IMG/VR virus record: IMGVR_UViG_3300045918_000843
Coordinates: 1-33,679 of that record
DNA length: 33,679 nucleotides
Direction: 5' to 3' (one strand)
From: a virus
Of this stretch, positions 1-7,712 are shown piece after piece. How positions within the stretch are numbered: the first letter of the stretch is position 1; every line of letters begins with the position of its first letter. The notes beneath the pieces were generated by a model that was not told the origin of the DNA, did no database searches, and was given only the letters and a program-made list of their open reading frames with translations. A program made the translations under genes and the position numbers.

Positions 1-660
1 TCATCTACGAAGGCGATTTAGGGTGACCGTGATGTGGTCAGTAATCACCGATTCGACCAAACGCCTATCAGAATCAGGGAATCCAACCAGCGGCCGTGAT
101 GGCACACCTGGATGCACCACACGCTTGCGAATGAGCCCACCAAACGCCAGCGCCTTAGCTTTAACGGGCGAGATGACGTAACTGGCACCACGCGAGCCAT
201 ATTTGCCAGTCCCAAAATGATGCCAAGCGGCTTTTTTGTCCACCGTGCCGATGACAACTTGTGATCCCGACACCTGATATTGAAATCTGAGCAAGTCGCC
301 ATGACGAACTAGGAGCTTATGGCTTGCAACAATATCCCGCGCTGCCGATAGGCTTGATCGAGCACCTCGGCTACCGCTTGCAACGCGCGTCACCTTGTGC
401 TGCCGCGCCTCAATCAGCTGATGAGTCGTGCTTTTGGCCAGCGGCTTCCACGGCGTGCCGTCAGGTGCTTGCTCTTTGTTGTGGCGGTCACGATTGACGC
501 GCAGCAGCGACTCACCAATGCTACCGAGCATCTTTTGTGGCGAAATTAGCTCTGCACGCACGCCACCCAAAGAGCGAATTAAATTTTGTGCTTGAAAGCT
601 GATCGTGTACTGCATATAATCGAGACTGTGAATTGGAAGGAGCGGTACTGCACTACCCAT
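1..660 (-). CDS. Phage virion morphogenesis protein, Mu gpG (gp31) family
   Basis: Tail completion/head-tail joining protein of the phage virion morphogenesis family. The 219-residue product carries features usual in this family: QAPDGTPWKPL near residue 65, a basic middle, HHFGTGKYG near residue 147, and a C-terminal PSRPLVGFPDSD followed by a short amphipathic helix. It is the last gene visible in the leftward lysis/packaging/head operon, directly after MuF, as in Mu where G follows F. The stop codon is at the window edge. The start is uncertain: ATG at 660 gives the full length, ATG at 615 (MQYTISF) would begin nearer the family's usual N-terminus, and neither has a good ribosome binding site. 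Unlike Mu, protease gene I does not follow on the same strand; it lies 18 kb away on the other strand. Confidence 0.85.
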   Translation of the reverse strand: MGSAVPLLPIHSLDYMQYTISFQAQNLIRSLGGVRAELISPQKMLGSIGESLLRVNRDRHNKEQAPDGTPWKPLAKSTTHQLIEARQHKVTRVASGSRGARSSLSAARDIVASHKLLVRHGDLLRFQYQVSGSQVVIGTVDKKAAWHHFGTGKYGSRGASYVISPVKAKALAFGGLIRKRVVHPGVPSRPLVGFPDSDRRLVESVITDHITVTLNRLRR

Positions 661-680
661 CAATAATCTGGTTCACTTAA

Positions 681-713
681 AAGGTTGTCGTGCAGGACGA
701 CCTTTATTTTTTT
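681..713. terminator. Hairpin with flanking T-run between gpG and MuF genes
   Basis: Arms AAGGTTGTC and GACGACCTT (681-704) form a 9-bp stem with one G-U pair. On the plus strand it is followed by a run of seven T (707-713), the form of an intrinsic terminator. On the minus strand the same hairpin is preceded by the A-run and followed by only TTTT-like sequence, so it could attenuate the leftward operon between MuF and gpG. The MuF stop codon (704-706) lies at its edge. The direction of action is inferred. Confidence 0.5.
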
Positions 714-1993
714 GGATAAACCAACAGACCTATTCGCTTCCTGTCATAGGCTCTGCGCTTGGCGGCATCATTTTTTGGGTCGAATGGATAGACGGTTGAT
801 CCTGTCCAACCACTATCACCCCATTCAAAAATTGACATAACGTATTCTTTCGTATCGCCAACCTCAAACGATTTAAGGTATCGCCGCTTCAGCCGCCAAT
901 TACCAGAAATCTTGTCATCTTTTTGCCAAAACCACCATATTTCATCGGGATCGGCGACCGTCATCGCCAATAAATGAACATCCTCTAAGCGATTCATCTT
1001 ATCGCCGCCGCGATTAGTCTGCCATTTGAACTCGCCTTTTCCATTTTGAAATAACGCTTTGCTAATGACAATTGGCGTTCCAGAGGCATCTTCAAAAACG
1101 ACTCCTTGATCCATCGTTGCGCCAAACACATCCAAAAATTGCGTAACAGCTGCTTCAGGCAATGTCCCTTTTGGCAATAAAACGCTAGCAGGCAAAACGG
1201 TGGGAGGCTTGATCGCTGGCGGCGTAAAACCAGTAGGCCACGGCTTACTACGCTCTTTCAAAACATCCTCATATCCAGCCAAAGGCGGCACCGTATGCGG
1301 CTCAAGATAAGCCTTGCCAGGGTTATACGCAAAGCCTGGATCAATCCCTTTTGGCACGCTCACTGTGCGCGGGTTGTTGCTATTTTTGCCAACGACCTTG
1401 TCTTCCCACTCTATTAGCGGGGCGGTGTCTGGCCCTGACTTGCCCTTGGCCTGCCATGCCTGCGCGGCCTCGGTGCGGCTTAGCGAATCCACCCTGCATT
1501 TGCAGCGCCAGCCGTTTTGCGGCATATGCGTATCCCACCACGAATCGTCCGCTGGCAAGATGAGGCCGTCCCATGCTTTGTGTTGCAAGCGCGGATGCTC
1601 TTGGCTGGTATGACGATATTGCCAAAAGGGACGCAGCTCGCGCAAGTCCATCATTTGCTGATACCTGCCTGCGTTATAGGCTTGCGTCATGTTGGTGTCG
1701 TACATGATTTTGCTACGCCAACCCGCCGTTCCGTTGTATGCCCACTTATGGTTAGCGACGATTTTTTCAAAATCCTTTTTGAACTCGCCGTAGCCCGTGC
1801 CTTGCTCTTTGGCTTTCAAAATCGCGTTGTAAAAATCACTCACCAACGCATCGGTCTGAGCGCCAGCCACCACAAACGCTAGGCTTTGCTGCTCATGCCA
1901 AATATCCGTCCAACCTGCGCTTGGCAGCTGGATTTTGTTTTTGAAAAAATCAATCGCCTCTTTGAAAGGCAGTTGCGAGACTGATGCAGGCAT
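704..1993 (-). CDS. MuF minor head protein fused to a PBECR2-type nuclease/toxin domain
   Basis: A 429-residue minor capsid protein of the MuF / SPP1 gp7 family (Mu gpF position), expected inside the capsid near the portal. The MuF core covers roughly residues 35-170, with the signature YDTNMTQAYNAGRYQQM (98-114), HTSQEHPRLQHKAWDGL (128-144) and a final NGWRCKCRV (160-168). After a Pro-rich linker (about 250-280) comes a C-terminal module (about 298-429) not needed for a head protein. Its VADPDEIW (346-353), LKRRYL (368-373) and IGLLVYPK ending resemble my recollection of PBECR2, a phage Barnase-EndoU-ColicinE5/D-RelE-like nuclease domain. MuF toxins with variable C-termini are a known polymorphic class thought to be injected with phage DNA. 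The MuF part is confident. The nuclease assignment rests on pattern memory, and no adjacent immunity gene is evident. Confidence 0.85.
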   Translation of the reverse strand: MPASVSQLPFKEAIDFFKNKIQLPSAGWTDIWHEQQSLAFVVAGAQTDALVSDFYNAILKAKEQGTGYGEFKKDFEKIVANHKWAYNGTAGWRSKIMYDTNMTQAYNAGRYQQMMDLRELRPFWQYRHTSQEHPRLQHKAWDGLILPADDSWWDTHMPQNGWRCKCRVDSLSRTEAAQAWQAKGKSGPDTAPLIEWEDKVVGKNSNNPRTVSVPKGIDPGFAYNPGKAYLEPHTVPPLAGYEDVLKERSKPWPTGFTPPAIKPPTVLPASVLLPKGTLPEAAVTQFLDVFGATMDQGVVFEDASGTPIVISKALFQNGKGEFKWQTNRGGDKMNRLEDVHLLAMTVADPDEIWWFWQKDDKISGNWRLKRRYLKSFEVGDTKEYVMSIFEWGDSGWTGSTVYPFDPKNDAAKRRAYDRKRIGLLVYPKK

Positions 1994-2007
1994 GGCATTA
2001 ACGTAAA

Positions 2008-3582
2008 TTACAACTCACCACGACCTGCAAGGTTTGCGGCCGCAAGTCCAAGCGCCAACGCCTCAGCCAAATCAGTCGAACTTGCATTCATAGCTAATTT
2101 TTCGATTGCCTCAATCGCCGAGTCGTAATCACCAGCCTCGGCTACCAAGGCTGCAATTTGTTCGACTAATGCCTGTTCATGCGGCGCAGATAGCGCCGAC
2201 AACTGGGCAATATAGGCGGGCAGCACATCACTCTTGACATCGCCTGCGGCTTTGGCTTTTGCAAGACTGACCATGCGTGTCAGTGCTGCGTTACCTGCCG
2301 CCGACTCTGGCGACGTAGCGCCTTTGCTCGTCTTCAAAATTTCCACCTTGCCTTCAGCTCGTGGAATTTGCAGTGCCTTGTGCGCCCAGTCAATATCAAT
2401 CTCCATGCCCATGTCGGCAGCTCTTGCCAGTACGTCAGCCATCAAGCGCTGGTCAACCGACTCTGCCGTGTCATAGGTGAACTTGGGCAGCCTGTCCTCG
2501 GTAAACATCCCGTTGAATAAGGCAATCGGGCGCACCAACTGCGATGTCAGCGTCGGTTCAATCTGGCGCACATCGTGCAGCATGATTTCGCGCCGAGCCT
2601 TATCGTGGATCACACCCAGTGCATTCGTGCTGGTCTTGCCATCGGCCTGGCTGGTCAGCGTACCGCCCAAAATCGCCATGCTTTGCTTCTTTTCCCAGTA
2701 CTCAATCGCAGACATAAAGTCAGTGACATTGCCCTTGTTTGTCGCTTGCACAAACTCAATTTGCATGGTGTTTGGCACCACGCCAGCGCCATCGCTGCCT
2801 AAGTTTCGGACGGCTTTAAGTAGTTCGTCGCGCTGCTCTTTGGCAATGCCAGTGGGAAACTTACCCAAACGCAGCGGCATCCCATAAACCTCCAAAAACC
2901 GCTGCATATCGCGCATGTTGTAGGCCTTGTAGGCATACGTCCAGGCCAGCACTCTAAAAAGCGCCGCTTGCTCGATGTAGCCACTCTTGGCGCGGTGCTC
3001 ATGCACAAGCCAGCCGTGCTCACGCAGCGGCTCTGGGATGCCATTTTTAAGCAGCATCAGCTCACCGCTTGTGCGGTCAATTTTGAACATCCTCTGCGGC
3101 ACCCAGTTCAGCATTTTCGGTAGCCACGCCTCGCCAAACTGCCACTCCATCTCTAATGCGGCAAAGCCTTTGCCAATGGCATCGGTTAGGTCATATTGCG
3201 CGTCTTCAAAGCGCGGAATATCGCGCAGCATATCGGCTAGCTCCGTGCAGCGGTCAAGTTCGGACTGGTCGGCGTCTTCCTCGGGTTGAAGTTGCCATCC
3301 CAAGCCTGTGACCGATCGGCGGCGCTTGCCCAGCTCGGCATAGATGTGCGGGTCTTGCTCCTCTACCAATTCAAAAAGCGCAGCTTGGTCTGCTATCCAA
3401 CCCGTATCGGCCTGTGCAAATGCAGCCGCCAGACGCGACGGGTCTAAGGTGTTGACACTGCTGTAATTGAGCGCATGGTTTTGCGCAGCGCGAGCGCCCG
3501 CTTGCGTGCCTGATTCAGACTTACCAGAGAACGCTGTTTTGAGTTTGGCAGCCAACGCTGTCAGTGGATTTTTAGTCGCCAT
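2008..3582 (-). CDS. Portal protein, DUF935 family (Mu gp29)
   Basis: Portal protein, the dodecameric ring through which DNA is packaged and ejected. Typical DUF935 content of the 524-residue product includes a long alpha-helical N-terminus, YGMPLRLGKFPTGI, a segment ending in IEYWEKKQSMAILGGTLTSQ, and TSTNALGVIHDKARREI. The C-terminal quarter is Ala-rich and helical. The open frame extends upstream to 3693, but that stretch lies inside the terminase gene in another frame. I chose the ATG at 3582 within a triple ATG (3582, 3585, 3588), which overlaps the terminase stop by 11 bases, as expected for coupled translation. Neighbours are terminase (upstream) and MuF (downstream), the order found in Mu. 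Confidence 0.93.
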   Translation of the reverse strand: MATKNPLTALAAKLKTAFSGKSESGTQAGARAAQNHALNYSSVNTLDPSRLAAAFAQADTGWIADQAALFELVEEQDPHIYAELGKRRRSVTGLGWQLQPEEDADQSELDRCTELADMLRDIPRFEDAQYDLTDAIGKGFAALEMEWQFGEAWLPKMLNWVPQRMFKIDRTSGELMLLKNGIPEPLREHGWLVHEHRAKSGYIEQAALFRVLAWTYAYKAYNMRDMQRFLEVYGMPLRLGKFPTGIAKEQRDELLKAVRNLGSDGAGVVPNTMQIEFVQATNKGNVTDFMSAIEYWEKKQSMAILGGTLTSQADGKTSTNALGVIHDKARREIMLHDVRQIEPTLTSQLVRPIALFNGMFTEDRLPKFTYDTAESVDQRLMADVLARAADMGMEIDIDWAHKALQIPRAEGKVEILKTSKGATSPESAAGNAALTRMVSLAKAKAAGDVKSDVLPAYIAQLSALSAPHEQALVEQIAALVAEAGDYDSAIEAIEKLAMNASSTDLAEALALGLAAANLAGRGEL

Positions 3583-5323
3583 CATCATCCCAATCAGAAG
3601 TTTTGTAAGCGCGGCTCGTGCGGCGCGGCGCATTTCGCCCACGATAGTTGGCTGCCGAGGTGTAGCTCCACTCGCCGCCGTATTGCCGTGCAATCGTGTC
3701 CAGCATCTCTAGGCAATCGGGGCCATCGTCGTGGTCGGCTTCAGGCCAGAATTTGAGCTGCTCAATCAAGGTAGTTTGATTGCGGTGCAGCCGAATCAAA
3801 CCATTGGATACATGAGGCTGCAAGCTAATGATGCGTAGCCCTTTGTCCGTGCTGGGCATCACAGGAATGCCAGGAAACGAAATGCCGCGCTGCGCCCCAC
3901 GCTTAATCAGCTCGCTGTACAAGAAGGCTTGAAATTGAACAGTCTCAACCGCCCAAGTCAAGCAGCCGTATTCCAACTGCAAATCTAATGCACGGCTAAT
4001 AATGAGGTCAGGCACGCGGCGGCAAATATCGGCTTCCACCACGTCCAGCACCATCGTTTCGCGGTTCAGTCCACCCACCAAAATAGCAGATGGGTCACGC
4101 CCTGCGCCAGCCTTGCCAAGCGAAGGGTCAATCGCACCAAAGAAGATCCAGTCATTACGCCTATCCACCCAAAACTGCACGTTCTTAAACGGGGCGGTGT
4201 CATCGTTACCCGCTTCGTTTTGGTACTCTTGGTTAAAGGCATCGTGGTTAGTGGCGCGGATGCACATGAGGCGATACAGCGGCCTCACATCTGGCCAGCT
4301 CACCACCGAGCCTGCATCCATCGCCTCTTTATTAGCCGTATAAAAGGCTTTTGCCTTTGCTTCAAATGCTATTTTTTCATCGTCTGTGCCGCCAAGCTTG
4401 TACATCGCCTCCCAGATCTCCCACAGCGCCATGTTGTCAGGCCACTGCATGATCGCCTTGAACACCTTACGCCGCCAGCCAGGAGCGCGTGCCACGCGGT
4501 TAATGGCTGCGTCGTAGTGCAGCGACGTACCGACCCAAAACACATCCATACCGCCTGCAGGCGGGGCAAGCCCCAGTACAGCAGACAGCACAAAGCTCTC
4601 GGTCTTGTCGCGCTGCGCCTTGGCACGGACTTGCTCATCGTTTTCTAGGTCATCTAAAAAGATGAGGTCAGGACGGTATGCGCCATGCTTCATGCCGCGC
4701 ATCTTTTTACCTGTGCCGCCAATGCGAATCTTGATGTTGTTTGCCGTTACCGCCGTCGTGGCTTGCCACACACGTCCTTGCCCTGTGGCATCGGGGAAAT
4801 CCTGCGCTAGACGTGGGTTTGTATCCAATTCAGCCTTGATCGACTCCAGCATCTCGGCGGCTTGCTCCTCGGTGTTCATCACGATAGCGATCATGTGCTT
4901 ACGAGCTTTTTTAGCAATCCCATGCGCCAATTTGTCTTTAGCCAATTGGTCTAACCAACCAGCACGGCAAATACACCACAGCGATCCCAGCTGCGTCTCG
5001 TAAGTCGATTTAGCTTCGCCACGCGGCGCTTCGTGGACGTCGCGTCCATCCGTGTCGCCGTCAATCACGGCGGGCAAGCGCTCAAATAAAAACTGCTGGA
5101 ACAAACTAAAGTGCGGCGTTGGTACATAGTGCGGAAAGTATGTCTGACAAAAGAATTGGTAGTCCGTCATCGCCAATTCGCGCCGCACCTTGCTTTGCAC
5201 AGGATCAGTCGAAAACGCCTCACACTCCAGCTCAATATGCTGGCGAATATCCTCGCCAAGCAGCTCTAGCTCGCGCTCAAACTCACGCCATGTACGGATG
5301 GCTTTAACGCTGCTAGCCTCCAT
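3572..5323 (-). CDS. Terminase large subunit, Mu gp28 family
   Basis: Packaging motor ATPase/nuclease that pumps phage DNA into the prohead and makes the headful cut. In the 583-residue protein the ATPase P-loop-like APRGEAKST is at 99-107, and the Walker B strand LIFLDDLE with acidic pair is at 220-227. The RNase H-like nuclease begins at FFGAIDPSLG, where Asp399 is the probable first metal ligand. The C-terminus has a basic patch followed by an acidic tail (DWDDDGD). It overlaps the small terminase gene by 11 bases and the portal gene by 11 bases, a tight translationally coupled cassette. Length and motif spacing are normal for the family, with no sign of damage. Confidence 0.95.
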   Translation of the reverse strand: MEASSVKAIRTWREFERELELLGEDIRQHIELECEAFSTDPVQSKVRRELAMTDYQFFCQTYFPHYVPTPHFSLFQQFLFERLPAVIDGDTDGRDVHEAPRGEAKSTYETQLGSLWCICRAGWLDQLAKDKLAHGIAKKARKHMIAIVMNTEEQAAEMLESIKAELDTNPRLAQDFPDATGQGRVWQATTAVTANNIKIRIGGTGKKMRGMKHGAYRPDLIFLDDLENDEQVRAKAQRDKTESFVLSAVLGLAPPAGGMDVFWVGTSLHYDAAINRVARAPGWRRKVFKAIMQWPDNMALWEIWEAMYKLGGTDDEKIAFEAKAKAFYTANKEAMDAGSVVSWPDVRPLYRLMCIRATNHDAFNQEYQNEAGNDDTAPFKNVQFWVDRRNDWIFFGAIDPSLGKAGAGRDPSAILVGGLNRETMVLDVVEADICRRVPDLIISRALDLQLEYGCLTWAVETVQFQAFLYSELIKRGAQRGISFPGIPVMPSTDKGLRIISLQPHVSNGLIRLHRNQTTLIEQLKFWPEADHDDGPDCLEMLDTIARQYGGEWSYTSAANYRGRNAPRRTSRAYKTSDWDDDGD

Positions 5324-5813
5324 AACGCTTACCCAAAATACCGCCCACTACATCAAAGTGCGGTTGCAGTACGCGCAGCGCCGCAGGGTCTTGCAAGCGC
5401 AAATGCTCGGCTAATGTTTTGAGTGTGTCCAGCGCAACCGAGAGACCGCTGTACTGCGGATTGATGCGGGCAAACGCCTTGCTGAACTTGCTGTAGGCAT
5501 CTGCCAACTGCGCCAGCATCTGCGCCTTGTCAGCGGCTTTAATACCTTCTGCACCCTCAATCTCGCGGGTCGTGACAATAATATTGCGCGCAAAATCTTC
5601 AACAAGGGTACGGTTCAAATCCTCAATCCCTTGGTCGCCAATACGGTGGGCGGTGCGTGCAGTATCCCAGTTGTCGCCAGCGCCTTCAGCGGCGGCTTTC
5701 CAGTCCCGCGCCGTGTCGTAACTCACGCCGCAAGTAATGGCCGATGTTTTAAGTGGCATCCCTTCCACGTAGAGCTTTTTGACCTTATCGCGGGTCTCTT
5801 GACTGTATGCCAT
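5313..5813 (-). CDS. DUF1804 family protein, probable terminase small subunit
   Basis: DNA-recognition partner of the large terminase, in the position of Mu gp27. The N-terminus (MAYSQETRDKVKKLYVEG, then ITCGVSYDTARDWK) reads as a helix-turn-helix of the type seen in small terminases. Residues 60-130 are helical and would serve oligomerisation. It is 166 residues long, normal for DUF1804. It starts at ATG 5813, 27 bases after the stop of the coiled-coil gene, and its stop lies inside the start of the large terminase gene. The role is inferred from family and position; DNA binding is not shown here. Confidence 0.85.
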   Translation of the reverse strand: MAYSQETRDKVKKLYVEGMPLKTSAITCGVSYDTARDWKAAAEGAGDNWDTARTAHRIGDQGIEDLNRTLVEDFARNIIVTTREIEGAEGIKAADKAQMLAQLADAYSKFSKAFARINPQYSGLSVALDTLKTLAEHLRLQDPAALRVLQPHFDVVGGILGKRYGG

Positions 5814-5840
5814 TGGTCAGTTATCCAGCGTTATTTGGCA

Positions 5841-6176
5841 TTAGCGCAAATGCTTAAACAGCTCAACCGCACCCGATACCAATGCCGCTGCAATACCGCC
5901 GCCAAGCGCCGATTGCGTAGCAATTTGACCGATGAAAACCTTGTCCTGCGACTCCAGCTTATCCAGCCGACCGCTGTGCGATTGAAAGCGCTTATCCACC
6001 GATTCACCAAGCTCTTTTATTTGCTCTTTCAGCGATGTTTCCACACGCCCAATATTGGTCGCGTTTTCCTCGCGCATACGGCGGATGTCTTCGCGCATGG
6101 CTTGCACGTTTTCAACTAGCCCTTTGGTGATGCCTGTCAACTCGCCAAGACCACGCTCTAAAGATTCGCCGCTCAT
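5841..6176 (-). CDS. Coiled-coil protein with C-terminal membrane segment
   Basis: A 111-residue protein. Residues about 15-80 are highly charged with heptad-like spacing (VQAMREDIRRMREEN, VETSLKEQIKELGESVDKRF), indicating a long coiled coil. A short hydrophobic stretch near the C-terminus (ALGGGIAAALVSGAVELF) looks like a membrane anchor. The topology resembles XhlA-like holin-associated proteins, and the position between holin and terminase corresponds to Mu gp25 (DUF2730). Its start overlaps the holin stop as ATGA, so the two are probably translated in coupled fashion. A role in lysis or membrane association is inferred; I do not recognise a specific family with certainty. Confidence 0.7.
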   Translation of the reverse strand: MSGESLERGLGELTGITKGLVENVQAMREDIRRMREENATNIGRVETSLKEQIKELGESVDKRFQSHSGRLDKLESQDKVFIGQIATQSALGGGIAAALVSGAVELFKHLR

Positions 6177-6604
6177 TTGGTAAGCCCTTTATTTTTTTCC
6201 CAGGTTCGAACACCTGTGTAGCCCAGATAACCCACGCCAAAGAGCTGCCAAAGCGAATCAGGGATAGCATCTAAAAATGCAGCAATACCCGTTGTAAACC
6301 GCGCCGCGCCGTCGGGGAACCAGACGCTGCAAAGGCTGACAGGAACGGCTAGCAAAATCATCAAATACATCACGTACAAAAATGATGGGCGTGCGCGGCT
6401 GGTATAGGGGTCGGCGCTTTGCGCCTCGGCAATAATGGCACTCATTTGCAAGCGCAAAGTATCGAGTTCGCCGGATTGGTTAGCTTGAAGAAGTTTGAGC
6501 TGTGCATCCGCCTGCTGCGCGGGGTCTGGCCAGACACGATTAATAATTGACTGACCAATTTTTAAGACTACGTCTGCTGGATTTAGATCAGAGAGTAAGC
6601 TCAT
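6173..6604 (-). CDS. Holin, 3-TM family
   Basis: Inner-membrane pore former that releases endolysin at the end of infection. The 143-residue product shows the Holin_3TM pattern: an N-terminal amphipathic part ending in INRVWPDPAQQADAQLKLLQ, a polar helix (GELDTLRLQMSAIIAEAQS), an RARPSFLYVMYL segment that begins the first hydrophobic stretch, then further hydrophobic segments around VPVSLCSVWF and LWQLFGVGYLGYTGV. I chose ATG 6604 rather than the upstream 6664 because it overlaps the endolysin stop as ATGA and gives the family N-terminus (MSLLSDLNPADVV). It sits between endolysin and the coiled-coil gene in a lysis cassette. Confidence 0.87.
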   Translation of the reverse strand: MSLLSDLNPADVVLKIGQSIINRVWPDPAQQADAQLKLLQANQSGELDTLRLQMSAIIAEAQSADPYTSRARPSFLYVMYLMILLAVPVSLCSVWFPDGAARFTTGIAAFLDAIPDSLWQLFGVGYLGYTGVRTWEKNKGLTK

Positions 6605-7089
6605 ACAGCGTCCTTGAGTTGATTGGCAATGCGTACCGCCCAGCCTTTGCCGAAGATTTGCCATGTGGAAAGCTGAGTCAGAAATTCGAGCCGCGTGCCG
6701 ATATAGCGGCGAATCAATACGTCCTCGCGCATGGCGTTGATAGCAGCAAGCGTGACCTTGCCAATCTTGCCGTCCTCGGGCACGCCTACGGATTTTTGCA
6801 GCCAGCGCAAAGAGTTTTCAATACCGCTGTTGACCGCGCCATCAAATACCTGCATCACCACGTGCGCAGGCAGGCCGTCGGCGTGCATCCGAACCCAGTA
6901 ATCGCGGTAGTAAATCGCGCGGGCTTGGTCTAGTGTGAGCGCGGCAATATCCAGCAGCGGATAAGCGCGTTTGCTAATGCCGTACTTAGTCTCGCCGCCC
7001 GCATCACGCGGGTCGTTGACATAGCCGCCCTCGTTATCGATGAGTTTGGCAAAGACTTCGTCAAAGTAAGTGGGGGTGTTTTGTTCCAT
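6601..7089 (-). CDS. Endolysin, glycoside hydrolase family 108
   Basis: Peptidoglycan-cleaving muramidase for host lysis. In the 162-residue protein the N-terminal GH108 domain has NEGGYVNDPRDAGGETKYGIS, with Glu20 of the EGGY motif as the expected catalytic acid. The C-terminal part (about 90-160) fits the peptidoglycan-binding PG_binding_3 domain, with VGVPEDGKIGKVTLAAIN. No signal peptide is seen, so export should depend on the adjacent holin. Start ATG 7089 gives the usual family N-terminus; an in-frame upstream start at 7179 would run through the activator site described at 7098-7146. It is the first gene of the leftward late operon. Confidence 0.92.
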   Translation of the reverse strand: MEQNTPTYFDEVFAKLIDNEGGYVNDPRDAGGETKYGISKRAYPLLDIAALTLDQARAIYYRDYWVRMHADGLPAHVVMQVFDGAVNSGIENSLRWLQKSVGVPEDGKIGKVTLAAINAMREDVLIRRYIGTRLEFLTQLSTWQIFGKGWAVRIANQLKDAV

Positions 7090-7097
7090 GCCCGCAA

Positions 7098-7146
7098 GTG
7101 TCAGGCGGCATGGGGGCGGGGTCAACGCGGGAAATGTTTCCTGCGG
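7098..7146 (-). promoter_or_regulatory. Candidate late promoter of the lysis/packaging operon with activator dyad
   Basis: On the minus strand a 21-base imperfect dyad (7146 down to 7126) reads CCGCAGGAAACATTTCCCGC plus G, with core GGAA-N4-TTCC. The same dyad stands ahead of gpI at 18949-18969 (18 of 21 bases identical). In both places TGACAC follows TTTCCC after exactly 25 bases (here 7103 down to 7098). There is no good -35 hexamer, as expected for an activator-dependent Mu-type late promoter. Binding by the Mor-family protein encoded at 18333-18806 is inferred. Confidence 0.65.
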
Positions 7147-7159
7147 GCTTATTTTTAGA

Positions 7160-7348
7160 TCAACAGCGAGCGCGGTCAATCACACCACGCAGCCACTCAG
7201 ATCCACCCAGCAACTTAAACAATGCGACTTGATCTGGTCTAACGGTAGCGCGAACAACCTTCATGTGCGAGCCTTCGGGCTTGCTGCTATTTTTATTGCC
7301 TAGCGGTGCGCCGCCTTTGCGGCTGGGCGGTTTATTGGTCGTTGTCAT
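7160..7348 (-). CDS. Small basic protein, possible ribbon-helix-helix type
   Basis: A 62-residue protein, not firmly recognised. The first half is low-complexity and basic (SRKGGAPLGNKNSSKPEGSH). The second half contains a predicted strand (KVVRATVRPDQ) followed by two helices (ALFKLLGG, SEWLRGVIDRARC), which resembles small phage DNA-binding proteins of the ribbon-helix-helix kind. It overlaps the upstream gene by 17 bases and ends 70 bases before the endolysin, that is, before the late dyad. It therefore probably closes the short leftward operon that begins at 7998. Confidence 0.6.
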   Translation of the reverse strand: MTTTNKPPSRKGGAPLGNKNSSKPEGSHMKVVRATVRPDQVALFKLLGGSEWLRGVIDRARC

Positions 7349-7712
7349 TTAGCCCCATCCTGTCGTCACGGTCGATACGATTAAGCACAGCCTTGTCGCA
7401 CGTCTCTTTGAGCACATCAGGCTCTGGCCTTGGATCTATCCAAGCAAAATCGGAAAATGCGAGTCCGTGCGTGGTGCAGGCGTACAGCTCTTTGCTGGAG
7501 TTTGGCATTAAGCCAACTGCGCTTATAAGCGCCGTGTCCTTCGGGTGGCTCTCTGCCATGTCGGTACGCTCGGCAACGCGGCAAATAAATCGAGGGTAGC
7601 GCGTGTGGGTGAGGTACTCGTATTGATCAAAGCCATTCTCGGCCTCGTCGGACGTGGCTTCCCCCCAGATGTAGGGGGGTAGCTTGTTGAAGGCGCTGTT
7701 TTTGCTAGACAT
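7332..7712 (-). CDS. Hypothetical protein, 126 residues
   Basis: No family recognised. The protein is acidic and soluble, without signal peptide or membrane segment. It has an aromatic-rich first half (PPYIWGE, YEYLTHTRYPRFICRV), three Cys, and a charged C-terminus rich in Asp (IDRDDRMGLNDNDQ). Its start overlaps the end of the 97-residue gene upstream by 8 bases, and its end overlaps the 62-residue gene, so the three form one translational unit. It may be a moron or host-takeover gene, but nothing in the sequence decides this. Confidence 0.6.
   Translation of the reverse strand: MSSKNSAFNKLPPYIWGEATSDEAENGFDQYEYLTHTRYPRFICRVAERTDMAESHPKDTALISAVGLMPNSSKELYACTTHGLAFSDFAWIDPRPEPDVLKETCDKAVLNRIDRDDRMGLNDNDQ

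Noticed and set aside
5354-5363. AAGTGCGGT, the Haemophilus/Pasteurellaceae DNA uptake core
   Set aside because: I noticed only this one clear occurrence in 33 kb, which is within chance for nine bases on two strands; it does not support a Pasteurellaceae host.
7126-7160. Reading the 7126-7146 dyad as a rightward terminator because TTATTTTT follows on the plus strand
   Set aside because: The T-run is not adjacent to the stem, no rightward gene needs terminating there, and the same dyad recurs before gpI without a T-run.
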